Below, piece after piece: positions 63,396-64,000 of a stretch of 64,000 nucleotides of DNA. The stretch lies in the NCBI RefSeq assembly GCF_009193295.2, contig NZ_CP059973.1:2728001-2792000 (forward strand), written 5' to 3'. The DNA comes from Bacteroides luhongzhouii (lineage in GTDB: Bacteria > Bacteroidota > Bacteroidia > Bacteroidales > Bacteroidaceae). Position 1 is the first letter of the stretch, and each line of letters opens with the position of its first letter. The notes under the pieces were generated by a model. It had not been told where the DNA came from, ran no database searches, and saw nothing but the letters and a program-made list of their open reading frames with translations. A program made the position numbers and the translations under genes.

Positions 63396-64000
63396 AGAGA
63401 CCAATGTTATTATTATGGATTGTCCAAGGTTGTATTTTGGCTGTTACAATAAGTTTGGTTGGATCTGATGGGGTAGGAGGAAGTTCACTCGGCCAACCAA
63501 GATCGTTAATTGTGGTAACTGTAAGCTTGTACCAGTTATTTCGTATGATAGTACAATTCTTGCCGGTATGTTGGATTGGTGCATCGTAATAACAAATACC
63601 ATTTGTATATTTGACGATTTCATATTGGCTAAGATCTCCGGCTTCTTCTTCTGTTGCAGGAAGATTGCCGAAATCATTCTTCATTTGTTCCCATGATGTG
63701 TAAATTGTCTTTTTAGTTTCGCCATCATAGAACGTTTTAACAAAGAATGTGGAAGCAGGTTCGTAATCTGTTGTACCTTCTGAGTAGAAATAAACTTGTC
63801 CTTTGTAATGTACGTTAGTTGCAGTAGGTTTTGCATCTTCATATGCTAAACCTACTTTGTTTTCTAAACAGTATGTAATGCCAGTGAGAATCCATTCGAA
63901 ATTTCCTTTAGCAGCGGGTTGAAAATAAAGGTCATCTCCTGTCCAACTGTTTTTTTGTGGCAATGCATATGAATCTTTTGTTAAATTGGAATAAGAGTGG
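63394..64000 (-). CDS. Major fimbrillin, Mfa1-type (C-terminal part, cut by window end)
   Basis: The frame is open to the last base of the window, giving about 201 C-terminal residues; the start is outside. The ending IIRNNWYKLTVTTINDLG, then LIVTAKIQPWTIHN, is typical of the Mfa1 family major subunit, including the last strand donated during polymerisation. It is the first gene of the four or five-gene operon in the window. The internal TTG at 63961-63963 is not the start. Confidence 0.85.
   Translation of the reverse strand, partial: HSYSNLTKDSYALPQKNSWTGDDLYFQPAAKGNFEWILTGITYCLENKVGLAYEDAKPTATNVHYKGQVYFYSEGTTDYEPASTFFVKTFYDGETKKTIYTSWEQMKNDFGNLPATEEEAGDLSQYEIVKYTNGICYYDAPIQHTGKNCTIIRNNWYKLTVTTINDLGWPSELPPTPSDPTKLIVTAKIQPWTIHNNNIGL

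Overview
The window looks like a piece of a Bacteroides chromosome, probably from the B. thetaiotaomicron/ovatus group. That is an inference from gene content: a hybrid two-component system, rhamnogalacturonan-type glycosidases, an LpxC-FabZ fusion, GldB, a Mfa/FimA-type pilus operon and DUF6078/DUF4369/DUF4861 families. Many genes also carry the Bacteroides -7 promoter box TAnnTTTG at the expected place. Species cannot be fixed without a search. No rRNA, tRNA, CRISPR array, intact insertion sequence or prophage was seen.

Region 1 (1-10.8 kb, + strand) holds a cell-surface group: a gene tail, a membrane-anchored transglutaminase-like protein, an orphan DUF4369 protein, a large MG2/plug-like secreted protein and a 1428-residue hybrid two-component regulator. 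A 739-base gap at 3107-3845 contains an unusual palindrome array bounded by long inverted repeats.

Region 2 (10.8-26.8 kb) is a pectin (probably rhamnogalacturonan) degradation locus: GH105, GH43, a DUF4861 protein and GH28, all on the minus strand, with the hybrid regulator next to GH105. It is interrupted by a phosphatase gene, a tripartite RND efflux operon, and a divergent esterase plus LytS/LytR-type two-component pair. GH43, DUF4861 and GH28 each have their own -7 box; GH28 and DUF4861 each end in an intrinsic terminator, so this is a set of monocistrons rather than one operon. No SusC/SusD pair lies in the window.

Region 3 (27-35 kb) has fabI-gldB-rsmI-like on the plus strand, converging on a DPP4-lipA-membrane protein transcription unit. 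Next come a small membrane protein and what I read as a decayed BlaI/BlaR1 (M56) regulatory module with its operator dyads still visible.

Region 4 (35-44.4 kb, minus strand) is a tightly packed housekeeping run transcribed purM-prfA-pyrF-HD hydrolase-lpxD-lpxC/fabZ-lpxA-pRiA4 family-miaA. Region 5 (44.5-50.9 kb) runs phoH-purC-menG-aroE-hydrolase-TPM protein-lemA. Region 6 (50.9-57.6 kb) has accessory genes (an AAA/PD-(D/E)XK protein, an M15-like lipoprotein, an Ig-like lipoprotein, DUF6078), a convergent gap with a second palindrome array, and an NfeD-flotillin pair. Region 7 (57.8-64 kb) is the 3' part of a type V-like pilus operon: the end of a major fimbrillin, an exceptionally long hairpin, an Mfa2/FimB anchor, a FimA-fold accessory protein, a 1008-residue tip-like protein and a small unknown protein.

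The two non-coding palindrome arrays (3377-3496 and 54861-54982) are the most unusual structures. Their unit sequences are unrelated, but both repeat at 22-23 bp and both are enclosed by inverted repeats.
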